NCBI RefSeq assembly: GCF_004349105.1 | Contig: NZ_SMLB01000016.1 | Span: 58,922-122,921 of the forward strand | Length of the DNA stretch: 64,000 nucleotides | Direction: 5' to 3' | Source: Jiangella aurantiaca | GTDB taxonomy: Bacteria > Actinomycetota > Actinomycetes > Jiangellales > Jiangellaceae | Shown: in pieces, positions 33,205 to 41,985 of the stretch | How the letters are laid out: each line of letters opens with the position of its first letter | How positions within the stretch are numbered: position 1 is the stretch's first letter | Notes under the pieces: generated by a model | Seen by the model: only the letters and a program-made list of their open reading frames with translations | Database searches by the model: none | Told to the model about the DNA's origin: nothing | Program-made: the position numbers and the translations under genes

Positions 33205-35607
33205 ATGACGGAGACGACCGAGGCGACACGCGCGCGGCGGGTTCCGGCCGGGAAGATCGTGGTCGAGGAGCCACCGCTGCCCCGCCGTACCCGTCGCCCG
33301 ATCGACGGCCTGCGCCTGGTCTTCGTCCTGGTCCTCATGACGGCGCTGGCGGCGCTCGCCGTCGTGGCCGAGCGGACGCTGACCGGCCTGACTGCCGACC
33401 TCGCCGACGTCAACCGCGTCGTGCCGAGCGGCCCGGTCGACTTCATCGCGCTGGCGTCGGAGCTGGCGAGCCTGTTGCTGCCGCCCGTGCTGGTGTTCCT
33501 GCTGATGGTCCGCGGCCGCATGCGCACGACGGTCGAGCTGCTGGCCGCCGGGGCGCTGGCCTCCGTCGCGGCGGCGCTGCTGTCCAACTGGCTGGCCGGG
33601 CCGGCGCCGGAGCGGCTGCACGACACCTTCGTCCCCGTGGTCGACGGGTTCGACGGGTCGGCCGTGCCCGCCATGCCGACGCTGCTGGTCGCGATGATGA
33701 CCGTCGTGTCGCGGCTGCAGCTGCCGCGCACGCGGCAGGTCGCCGCGTTCGCCATCGCCGGCAGTTTCGCCGTCTGGCTGTTCCAGGGCGAGGTCACCGT
33801 CGGCGGCCTGCTGGTGTCGCTGGGCGTCGGACGGGCGATGGGTCTGCTGGTGCGGCTGGTCAGCGGGCAGCCGTCGCTGGCGCCCAACGGGCACAAGGTC
33901 GCCGCCGTCCTGCGCGACAACGGCTACGACGTCACGTCGCTGCGGGCCGACCCGGTCGACAAGTACCGCCGCTACATCGCCGAGAGCACGCAAGGCTCGC
34001 TCGGCGTCCTCGTGCTCGACCGCGACAACGACGGCGCCGGCATCGTCGTCCGCGCCGCCGACCAGATCCGCACGCGCGAAGAGGTGCTGCCGCGCCAGAT
34101 GGTGACGATGCGCAACGCCGTCAACCAGATCACGCTGCAGGCCCTCGCCGTCTCGCGGGCCGGCGCGCGCACGCCGAAGCTGCGCAACGTCCTGCGGATC
34201 GGGTCCGACGCCGCCGCCATCGTCTACGATCACGTGCCCGGCACGATCCTCGCCAAGATGCCGGCCGACCAGGTCACCGACGCGATGCTCGAGGACCTGT
34301 GGCGGCAGCTGGGCCGGCTGCGCCGCAACGAGGTGGCGCACCGGCGCATCTCCGGGCGGACCATACTCATCTCCGAGGCCGGCAAGGTCTGGCTGCTCGA
34401 CCCGTCCGGCGGCGAGGTGGCCGCGCCGGAGCTGGCGATCCGCGCCGACCTCGCGCAGGCCCTGGTCGGCTGCGCGCTGGTGGTCGGCGTCGACCGCACC
34501 ATCGAGAGCGCGATCCGGGTGCTCGGCCGCGACGTCGTCAGCGCCGCGATCCCGCTGCTGCAGCCGGTGGCGCTGGCCCGCTCGACCCGGCTGGACCTCA
34601 AGGGCCGCCGCGACGTGCTCACCAAGCTGCGCGACGGGTTGGTCAGTAGCATCGGCCAGGAGCCCGACGAGCCGGTGCGGCTGCAGCGGCTGCGCCCGCT
34701 GTCGCTGCTCACCGGCGTGGGCGTGGTGTTCGCCGTCTATCTCGTCGGCACCCAGCTGTCGGACGTGTCGCTGACGCAACTGTGGGCGCAGACCGACTGG
34801 CGGTGGCTGTTCATCGCAATCGTGCTGATGTTCACCAGCTACATCGGGGCGACGCTCGCGCTGCTCGGCTTCGTGCCGGAGAACGTGCCGTTCTGGCGGG
34901 TCGTCGGGGCGCAGGTGTCGCTGGGCTTCCTGCGGCTGTTCGCGCCCGCCACGGTCGGCGTCGTCGCGATCAACATCCGGGTCCTGACGAAGGCCGGCGT
35001 CGCGGCCCCCCTGGCGGCGGCGAGCGTCGCCGCCAACCAGGTCGCCAACGTCTCCATCACGTTCCCGGTCATCGGCATCCTGGGCGTCGTGTCCGGGTCG
35101 TCGGCCGCGCCGGACATCGACCCGTCGCTGAACACGCTGATCATCGTGCTGATCGTGCTGGCGGCCGCGGCCGTGCTGGCGCTGATCCCACCGGTGCGGC
35201 TGCGGATGCGGGCACTATGGAGCGACTTCGCCGAGCGTGGTCTGCCCCGGCTGCTCGACGTGCTCAGCAACCCGCGCAAGCTGCTGGTGGCGCTGGCCGG
35301 GATCGTGCTGCAGTCGGCCAGCCTGATCTTCTGCTTCTACACCTGCCTGCTGGCGGTCGGCGGGTCGGCGAACCTCGCCGCCATGGCCGTCGTCCAGCTG
35401 GTCGGCAACACGCTCGGCATGGCCGTCCCGACCCCCGGCGGCCTGGGCGCCGTCGAGGCCGCCCTGACCGCCGGCGTCAGCACCCTGGGCGTCGGCGCGA
35501 CGACGGCGGTGACGGCGGTCCTGGTGTTCCGGCTGGTGTCGTTCTGGCTGCCGATCCTGCCGGGTTGGGTGCTGTGGACCCAGATGCAGCGCCGCGACCT
35601 GCTCTGA
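33205..35607 (+). CDS. Flippase-like protein with inserted pseudokinase, paralogue 2
   Basis: An 800-residue paralogue of the preceding gene, same layout throughout: KIVVEEPPLPRRTRRP at the start, about six helices, a kinase-like middle and the PTPGGLGAVEAALTAGVS membrane domain, ending LWTQMQRRDLL against LWTQMRRRDLL. In the kinase-like part the loop is AHRRISGRTILIS (H379) and the DFG position is LLDPSG: one Asp is kept, but the catalytic-loop Asp and Asn are not. The 52-bp gap contains a TGCGACGAT box before the ATG, also seen before paralogue 1, so it probably has its own promoter. Tandem duplication is clear from sequence; the lipid substrate is unknown. Confidence 0.82.
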   Translation: MTETTEATRARRVPAGKIVVEEPPLPRRTRRPIDGLRLVFVLVLMTALAALAVVAERTLTGLTADLADVNRVVPSGPVDFIALASELASLLLPPVLVFLLMVRGRMRTTVELLAAGALASVAAALLSNWLAGPAPERLHDTFVPVVDGFDGSAVPAMPTLLVAMMTVVSRLQLPRTRQVAAFAIAGSFAVWLFQGEVTVGGLLVSLGVGRAMGLLVRLVSGQPSLAPNGHKVAAVLRDNGYDVTSLRADPVDKYRRYIAESTQGSLGVLVLDRDNDGAGIVVRAADQIRTREEVLPRQMVTMRNAVNQITLQALAVSRAGARTPKLRNVLRIGSDAAAIVYDHVPGTILAKMPADQVTDAMLEDLWRQLGRLRRNEVAHRRISGRTILISEAGKVWLLDPSGGEVAAPELAIRADLAQALVGCALVVGVDRTIESAIRVLGRDVVSAAIPLLQPVALARSTRLDLKGRRDVLTKLRDGLVSSIGQEPDEPVRLQRLRPLSLLTGVGVVFAVYLVGTQLSDVSLTQLWAQTDWRWLFIAIVLMFTSYIGATLALLGFVPENVPFWRVVGAQVSLGFLRLFAPATVGVVAINIRVLTKAGVAAPLAAASVAANQVANVSITFPVIGILGVVSGSSAAPDIDPSLNTLIIVLIVLAAAAVLALIPPVRLRMRALWSDFAERGLPRLLDVLSNPRKLLVALAGIVLQSASLIFCFYTCLLAVGGSANLAAMAVVQLVGNTLGMAVPTPGGLGAVEAALTAGVSTLGVGATTAVTAVLVFRLVSFWLPILPGWVLWTQMQRRDLL

Positions 35608-35651
35608 CCGCTCAGCGCTGGGTACCTCCAGCCGGGGACGGAACCCGAGGA

Positions 35652-36824
35652 TCAGTACGAGGGCTGGGAGGGGTCGATCTGATTGACCCAGGCGGCCACC
35701 CCGCCGCCGACATGGACGGCGTCGGCCAGGCCGGCGCCCTTGACGACCGCGAGCGCCTCAGCCGAGCGCATGCCCGACTTGCAGTGCAGCACGACCTGCT
35801 TGTCCTGCGGCAGCTTCTCCAGCGCCTCGCCGGTGAGGAACTCGCCCTTCGGGATGAGCACCGCGCCGGGGATGCGGTTGATCTCGTACTCGTTCGGCTC
35901 GCGCACGTCGACGAGGAAGAAGTCGCGCTGGCCGCGCTCGCGCTCGTCGAGCCAGCTCTTCAGCTTGACCACCGAGATCGTCGCGTCGGCGGCGGCCTCC
36001 GCGGCCTCGTCGCTGAGCGTGCCGCAGAACGCCTCGTAGTCGATCAGCTCGGTGATCGGCTCGGCGGTGGGGTCCTTGCGGATCTTCAGCGTCGTGTAGT
36101 TCATCTCGAGCGCGTCGTAGATCATCAGCCGGCCGAGTAGCGGGTCGCCGATGCCGGTGATCAGCTTGATCGCCTCGGTGACCATGATCGAGCCGATGGA
36201 CGCGCACAGCACGCCCAGCACGCCGCCCTCGGCGCACGACGGCACCATGCCGGGCGGCGGCGGCTCGGGATAGAGGTCGCGGTAGTTCGGCCCGTGCTCG
36301 GCCCAGAACACGCTGACCTGGCCCTCGAACCGGTAGATCGAGCCCCAGACGTACGGCTTGCCGAGCAGGACGGCCGCGTCGTTCACCAGGTAACGGGTGG
36401 CGAAGTTGTCGGTGCCGTCGAGGATGAGGTCGTAGCCGGCGAAGATCTCGAGCACGTTGTCGTTGTCGAGCCGCGTCTCGTGCAGCACGACGTTGACGTA
36501 CGGGTTGACCTCCTTGACGGAGTCGCGCGCGGACTGCGCCTTCGACCGGCCGACGTCGGACTGCCCGTGGATGATCTGCCGCTGCAGGTTGGACTCGTCG
36601 ACCTCGTCGAACTCGACGATGCCCAGCGTGCCCACGCCCGCGGCGGCGAGGTACAGCAGGGCCGGCGAGCCGAGTCCGCCCGCACCGACGACCAGCACCT
36701 TCGCGTTCTTCAGCCGCTTCTGGCCGGCCATGCCGACGTCGGGGATGATGAGGTGCCGGGAGTAGCGGCGGACCTCATCGACAGTGAGCTCGGGGGCGGG
36801 CTCCACCAGAGGAGGCAGGGACAC
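35652..36824 (-). CDS. moeZ: MoeZ, adenylyltransferase/sulfurtransferase for sulfur-carrier proteins
   Basis: A 390-residue fusion of an E1-like (MoeB/ThiF) domain and a C-terminal rhodanese domain. It adenylates the C-terminus of ubiquitin-like sulfur carriers (MoaD, CysO type) and transfers sulfur to form a thiocarboxylate. The ATP site is VLVVGAGGLGSPALLYLAAA; RQIIHGQSDVGRSK and LDGTDNFATRY are E1 motifs. The rhodanese active loop is LHCKSGMRS. GTG start at 36824 with GGAG 8 nt upstream. Located 11 bp downstream of the hydrolase gene on the same strand. Confidence 0.92.
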   Translation of the reverse strand: MSLPPLVEPAPELTVDEVRRYSRHLIIPDVGMAGQKRLKNAKVLVVGAGGLGSPALLYLAAAGVGTLGIVEFDEVDESNLQRQIIHGQSDVGRSKAQSARDSVKEVNPYVNVVLHETRLDNDNVLEIFAGYDLILDGTDNFATRYLVNDAAVLLGKPYVWGSIYRFEGQVSVFWAEHGPNYRDLYPEPPPPGMVPSCAEGGVLGVLCASIGSIMVTEAIKLITGIGDPLLGRLMIYDALEMNYTTLKIRKDPTAEPITELIDYEAFCGTLSDEAAEAAADATISVVKLKSWLDERERGQRDFFLVDVREPNEYEINRIPGAVLIPKGEFLTGEALEKLPQDKQVVLHCKSGMRSAEALAVVKGAGLADAVHVGGGVAAWVNQIDPSQPSY

Positions 36825-36835
36825 GATCGGCTCCG

Positions 36836-37858
36836 TCAGTTCGAGGCGTGGTTTCTTTCCTCTGCCAACGGTGCCACGGGGTGCGGCATTCCCCGATCGA
36901 GTGTTCGCCTGATGGACGCCGACGTCCGTATTCTGGACGCGTCGCGCACGAACTCGCGGATGACCTCGGCGACGGCGCGCGGGTGCTCCATCATCGCGAC
37001 GTGCCCGGTGTTCGGCATGTAGACCAGCCGGGCGTAGCGCAGCGCCCGCCGCCATCGGGTCCGGCCCCACGCGCCCACCAGCGCGTCGCGCGCGCCCATG
37101 ATCACCAGGGTGGGCCGCAGGATGTGGCTGGCGGCGTACCAGGCCGACCGCCGTCCCGGCCGGGTGTACTGAGCGACGATCGATCGCAGTGCGGCGAGCA
37201 GGACGGCGTCGGCATGCGGCTGGCGCGTCCAGCGGTCGCGCTGCTCGGCGGCGAACGTGAGCTCCGCCACCGGGATCACGGCCGCGTTCGCGAACAGCAT
37301 CTCCGTCAGCCGTTCGGCCTGCTTCTCCGCCGGGATCGCGGCCACCGTGCGCAGGATCCGCTCGCCCAGCCACGGCAGCGCCATGACGGCGGTCGCCTGC
37401 GCCGCCCACGGCAGCCGGTACTGCGGCATCGCCGGGGAGACGAGGCTCAGCGTCAGCACGAGGTCGGGCCGCCGTGAGGCGACGTACACGCAGATCAAGC
37501 CGCCGAGGGAGTTCGCGACCAGGTGCACCGGCCGGTCGAACGTCTCGAGGAACGCGACGACGTCGGCGACGTACTCGGCGACGGTGTGGTGGTCTCCTGG
37601 CGGCGACTCGCCGAACCCGGGGAGGTCGATGGCCCACTGCTCGGCGTCGTCGCGCAGCTCGCGCATGAGCGACGTCCAGTTCGTCGACGACCCGCCCAGG
37701 CCGTGCACGTACACCAGCGGCGTGCGGTCGTCGCGGGCGTCGGCGTCGTCAGCCGCGGCCGACGTGGTGTGGCGGACGAAGGCGCGCCGCCCGGTCGAGA
37801 GCGTCCGCAACTCCCCCGGCCAGGCCTCGATCCGTTCCACACTGAGATGTTGGCACAC
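36836..37858 (-). CDS. Alpha/beta-fold hydrolase
   Basis: A 340-residue alpha/beta hydrolase. The oxyanion loop is VHGLGGSSTNW and the nucleophile elbow is VANSLGG (Ser). The acid is probably in MGARDALV and the base in NTGHVAMMEHP, so the triad looks complete. It resembles esterase/C-C hydrolase members; substrate unknown. The start is uncertain: GTG 37858 is taken here, GTG 37840 (VERIEAWPGELRTL) is equally plausible and neither has a Shine-Dalgarno sequence. It probably forms a two-gene unit with moeZ. Confidence 0.87.
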   Translation of the reverse strand: MCQHLSVERIEAWPGELRTLSTGRRAFVRHTTSAAADDADARDDRTPLVYVHGLGGSSTNWTSLMRELRDDAEQWAIDLPGFGESPPGDHHTVAEYVADVVAFLETFDRPVHLVANSLGGLICVYVASRRPDLVLTLSLVSPAMPQYRLPWAAQATAVMALPWLGERILRTVAAIPAEKQAERLTEMLFANAAVIPVAELTFAAEQRDRWTRQPHADAVLLAALRSIVAQYTRPGRRSAWYAASHILRPTLVIMGARDALVGAWGRTRWRRALRYARLVYMPNTGHVAMMEHPRAVAEVIREFVRDASRIRTSASIRRTLDRGMPHPVAPLAEERNHASN

Positions 37859-37967
37859 CGCAGACTGTGGGAACGCTGAGCGGGTACCGTCGATGAGGGG
37901 TTTGACAGCCGACCGCAGGGTCTGACGTCAGTCCCGAATGATGCAGCACGGGTACGGGAGGTGCACA

Positions 37968-38156
37968 GTGGCAGAGCGTTGGAGCGACGACGATCCCGAG
38001 GTCGCCGAGGGCGATCTGAGCGAGCAGCACCGTGACCTGGTGGACGAAGCGGACGACTCCGACGACACCGCGGCCGACGTCCCCGACGGCGTCGACCCCG
38101 CCGATGCGCAGGAACAGCGCCAGCTGGTCGGGTTCGACGAGGACGACTACCGCTGA
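37968..38156 (+). CDS. Small acidic conserved protein
   Basis: A 62-residue, strongly acidic protein starting MAERWSDDDPEVAEGDLSEQ and ending VGFDEDDYR; no Cys, no hydrophobic helix, probably disordered. GTG start has GGGAGG at a good distance. Function unknown. It sits between the hydrolase and the TetR gene, close to the latter. Confidence 0.7.
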   Translation: MAERWSDDDPEVAEGDLSEQHRDLVDEADDSDDTAADVPDGVDPADAQEQRQLVGFDEDDYR

Positions 38157-38168
38157 GGATTCGCTGCT

Positions 38169-38185
38169 GGGAACGATACGATCCC
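38169..38185. promoter_or_regulatory. Candidate TetR operator
   Basis: The 17-bp partial palindrome GGGAACGATACGATCCC (6 of 8 base pairs symmetrical) lies 26 bp upstream of the TetR gene start. Position and size fit an autoregulatory TetR operator overlapping the promoter. Confidence 0.4.
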
Positions 38186-38211
38186 GGCATATATCCAATC
38201 CGAGGAGTGCC

Positions 38212-38835
38212 GTGACGACCGTGCCCGCCATCCCGGCCCGCGGTATCCGCATGCCCCGGGACCAGCGCCGGACCCAGCTGCTCGGTGCCGCCCGCGAGGT
38301 GTTCGTGGCGCAGGGCTACCACGCAGCCGCCATGGACGACATCGCCGACCGCGCCGGCGTCAGCAAGCCGGTCCTCTATCAGCACTTCCCCGGCAAGCTC
38401 GAGCTGTACATCGCCCTGCTCGACGCCAGCAAGAACGAGCTGCTGGCGATCCTGCACCGCGCCATGGCCTCCACCGACGACAACAAGCAGCGCGTCATCG
38501 CCACCGTCGGGGCCTACTTCGAGTTCGTCGACAACGACTCCGGCGGCTACCGGCTGCTGTTCGAGTCCGACCTGCCGAACGAGCCGGCCGTTCGCGAGCG
38601 GCTGGACCGCCTGACCGAGCTGTGCGCGCAGGAGATCAGCCAGATCATCGCCGACGACACCGGCCTGCCACCGGAGGAGTCGAACCTGCTCGCCGTCGGC
38701 CTGGTCGGTATTGCCCAGGTCACCGCCCGGTACTGGCTGTCCTCCGGCGGCAGCATCCCGCGCGAGGCGGCCGCGGAACTCGTCGCGACGCTCGGCTGGC
38801 GGGGTATTCGTGGCTTCCCCAAGCGCGACGCCTGA
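38212..38835 (+). CDS. TetR family transcriptional regulator
   Basis: A 207-residue TetR repressor-type regulator. The N-terminal helix-turn-helix covers about residues 18-62 (AMDDIADRAGVSKPVLYQHF is the recognition part). The C-terminal part is the ligand/dimerisation domain. It corresponds to Rv3208. GTG start chosen for its GAGGAG ribosome site 5 nt upstream; about 14 residues precede the usual MPRDQRRTQLL start. A partial palindrome upstream may be its own operator. Targets are unknown; the DUF3107 gene follows on the same strand. Confidence 0.9.
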   Translation: MTTVPAIPARGIRMPRDQRRTQLLGAAREVFVAQGYHAAAMDDIADRAGVSKPVLYQHFPGKLELYIALLDASKNELLAILHRAMASTDDNKQRVIATVGAYFEFVDNDSGGYRLLFESDLPNEPAVRERLDRLTELCAQEISQIIADDTGLPPEESNLLAVGLVGIAQVTARYWLSSGGSIPREAAAELVATLGWRGIRGFPKRDA

Positions 38836-38942
38836 TTACGCTCGCGGCGCACACCGCACGACGGCGGAATCGGCTCGACTAGCCTGAGGTTGACCACACT
38901 GACAGCAGGTCCTTGTGTTCGAGGGGAGAAAAGAGGGTGGCC

Positions 38943-39170
38943 GTGGAGGTCAAGATCGGCGTGCACAACGCCACACGCGAGTTGGTGCTCGAGAGCGGCC
39001 AGTCTCCCAAAGAGATCGAGAACGCCGTCCGTGAGGCGATGACCGACCAGGAGGGCCTGCTCGACCTTGTCGACGAGCGGGGCCGGCGCGTACTGGTGCG
39101 GACGGTGCACCTGACGTACGTCGAGATCGGCGAGCCGGTCGAGCGCCGGGTCGGGTTCGGCACGGTCTGA
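38943..39170 (+). CDS. DUF3107 protein (TB9.4-like)
   Basis: A 75-residue protein starting MEVKIGVHNATRELVL and containing ERGRRVLVRTVHLTYVEIG then RRVGFG, the signature of the DUF3107/TB9.4 (Rv3208A) family. Cytoplasmic; function unknown. GTG 38943 gives the family N-terminus; GTG 38937 is two codons upstream and possible. It ends 1 bp from the convergent ferritin-like gene. Confidence 0.88.
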   Translation: MEVKIGVHNATRELVLESGQSPKEIENAVREAMTDQEGLLDLVDERGRRVLVRTVHLTYVEIGEPVERRVGFGTV

Positions 39171-39171
39171 A

Positions 39172-39855
39172 TCAGACGGACAGGCCGAGCTTGGTCATCC
39201 GGTCGGTGTGCTTCCTGGTGATGCGCGCGAACAGCTGACCGAGCTCGGCGAGGTCCATGCCCGGGCGGTCGACGCCGCCCACCAGCAACGACGCCAGCGC
39301 GTCCCGATCGACGGCGACCCGCTGGGCCTGCGCGAGCGCCTCGCCGACCAGACGGCGGGCCCACAGTGCGAGCCGTCCCGCCAGCCGCGGGTCGGCGTCG
39401 ACGGCCTCGCGCACCCGGCCGACGGCGAAGTCGGCGTGCCCGGCGTCGGCCAGCACGTCGATGACCAGCTGCCGCGTCGCAGGGTCGACGGTCTCGGCCA
39501 CCTCACGGTAGAAGTCGGCCGCGATGCCGTCGCCCACGTACGCCTTGACCAGCCCTTCCAGCCAGTCCGCCGGCGCTGTGTTGGCGTGGAACTGCTCCAG
39601 CGGCACCCGGAACGGCGCCATTGCCTCGTCGACCGGCGCGCCCAGCTCGTCGAGGCGGTCGCGGATGCGTTCGAAGTGGTGGAACTCGGTGACCGCCATG
39701 CCGGCCAGCGCGGCCTTGTCGGCCAGCGTCGGCGCCAGCCCGGCATCGGCGGCCATGCGCTCGAACCCCGTCAGCTCGCCCAGCCCCAGAAGGCCCAGCA
39801 GGTCGACGACGCCGGCGCGGTAGACGGGGTCGTCGAAGGCGTCGTTCGCGCTCAC
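39172..39855 (-). CDS. Ferritin-like fold protein (MiaE-like)
   Basis: A 227-residue all-helical protein, counterpart of Rv3210c, assigned to ferritin-like/tRNA-hydroxylase (MiaE-like) folds. Candidate metal ligands lie in AVTEFHHFERI and around ADFYREVAE and GHADFAV. Whether it hydroxylates tRNA or something else is unknown. GTG start at 39855 follows an ACC codon in VATVSANDAF. The minus strand has TATCGT (39868-39863) 7 nt before the start, suggesting a leaderless transcript. Confidence 0.82.
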   Translation of the reverse strand: MSANDAFDDPVYRAGVVDLLGLLGLGELTGFERMAADAGLAPTLADKAALAGMAVTEFHHFERIRDRLDELGAPVDEAMAPFRVPLEQFHANTAPADWLEGLVKAYVGDGIAADFYREVAETVDPATRQLVIDVLADAGHADFAVGRVREAVDADPRLAGRLALWARRLVGEALAQAQRVAVDRDALASLLVGGVDRPGMDLAELGQLFARITRKHTDRMTKLGLSV

Positions 39856-39909
39856 GGTCGCAACGATAACGGCGTGGCGCGGATGACGGTGGACAGCACT
39901 CCATTCCAC

Positions 39910-39937
39910 TTGCCGTTACACTGGGCGATGGTATAGA
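39910..39937 (+). promoter_or_regulatory. Promoter of the DEAD-box helicase gene
   Basis: -35 TTGCCG (39910-39915), 16-bp spacer, -10 TATAGA (39932-39937), the best sigma-70-like match in the window. It predicts a start of transcription near 39944 and an unusually long leader of about 148 nt. Confidence 0.65.
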
Positions 39938-39943
39938 TGGCGT

Positions 39944-40091
39944 CCGGGCGAAACGGGCGCCCCCTGGGGACGAACCGGACGTCCGTACGCGTACCACGCG
40001 GCCTCTGGGCCCGCCGGCGCCAATCGCCGGCGCGCGGCCCGGTGGCGCGTCACGTACACGCCGTCTCGCGGCCTCGGGGTTCCAGCGACGA
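39944..40091 (+). promoter_or_regulatory. GC-rich structured 5' leader of the helicase gene
   Basis: About 148 nt between the predicted transcription start and the ATG, with several stable inverted repeats, for example GCCGGCG-CCAAT-CGCCGGC near 40012-40030. No obvious Shine-Dalgarno sequence precedes the ATG. Long leaders of RNA helicase genes are often sites of temperature or autoregulatory control; that is inference here. Confidence 0.4.
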
Positions 40092-41600
<1,509 letters not shown>

Positions 41601-41635
41601 CGAGCGGCGGCGAGCGGCAGCGCGGAAACGGCGAA

Positions 41636-41676
41636 GGGACCCGGTGACCCCACGGGGGAGGGGGTCGCCGGATCCC
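41636..41676 (+). terminator. Terminator of the DEAD-box helicase gene
   Basis: Inverted repeat with 16-nt arms (41636-41651 and 41661-41676, 14 paired) and a 9-nt loop, 35 bp after the helicase stop. Confidence 0.75.
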
Positions 41677-41985
41677 TTCGGTCCGGTACCGCCTTCCGAT
41701 GACCGCCAGCGCAGGGGTGGTGTGACCTCGGGGTGGAGGGTGCCGACGGTCACCGGAAGGCAGCGCGGCCGGCGTCGCAGGCGCCCCCTACGGATCCGGC
41801 CGAGCACGGGAGTCCGACGTGGTACCAGCCCGCCGTCATCCCGAACCTGTCGCGCCCGTCTGACCGGGCGACAAGCTGTGCCCAACGCTACGAAGAGCCG
41901 CACGCCGCGGCATCCGTAGTGATTACGTAAATTCTTCCGCGCCGATCACCGCGATCATGCTCATCTGCCTCTACCGTTGGCGTGC
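41677..41985. other. 309-bp intergenic region upstream of the LuxR-type gene
   Basis: No gene recognised. The last 75 bp are comparatively AT-rich (GTGATTACGTAAATTC at about 41918-41933), and TACCGT at 41972-41977 ends 8 nt before the ATG at 41986, a likely leaderless promoter. The AT-rich, partly palindromic TTACGTAA is a possible regulator site. Confidence 0.5.
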
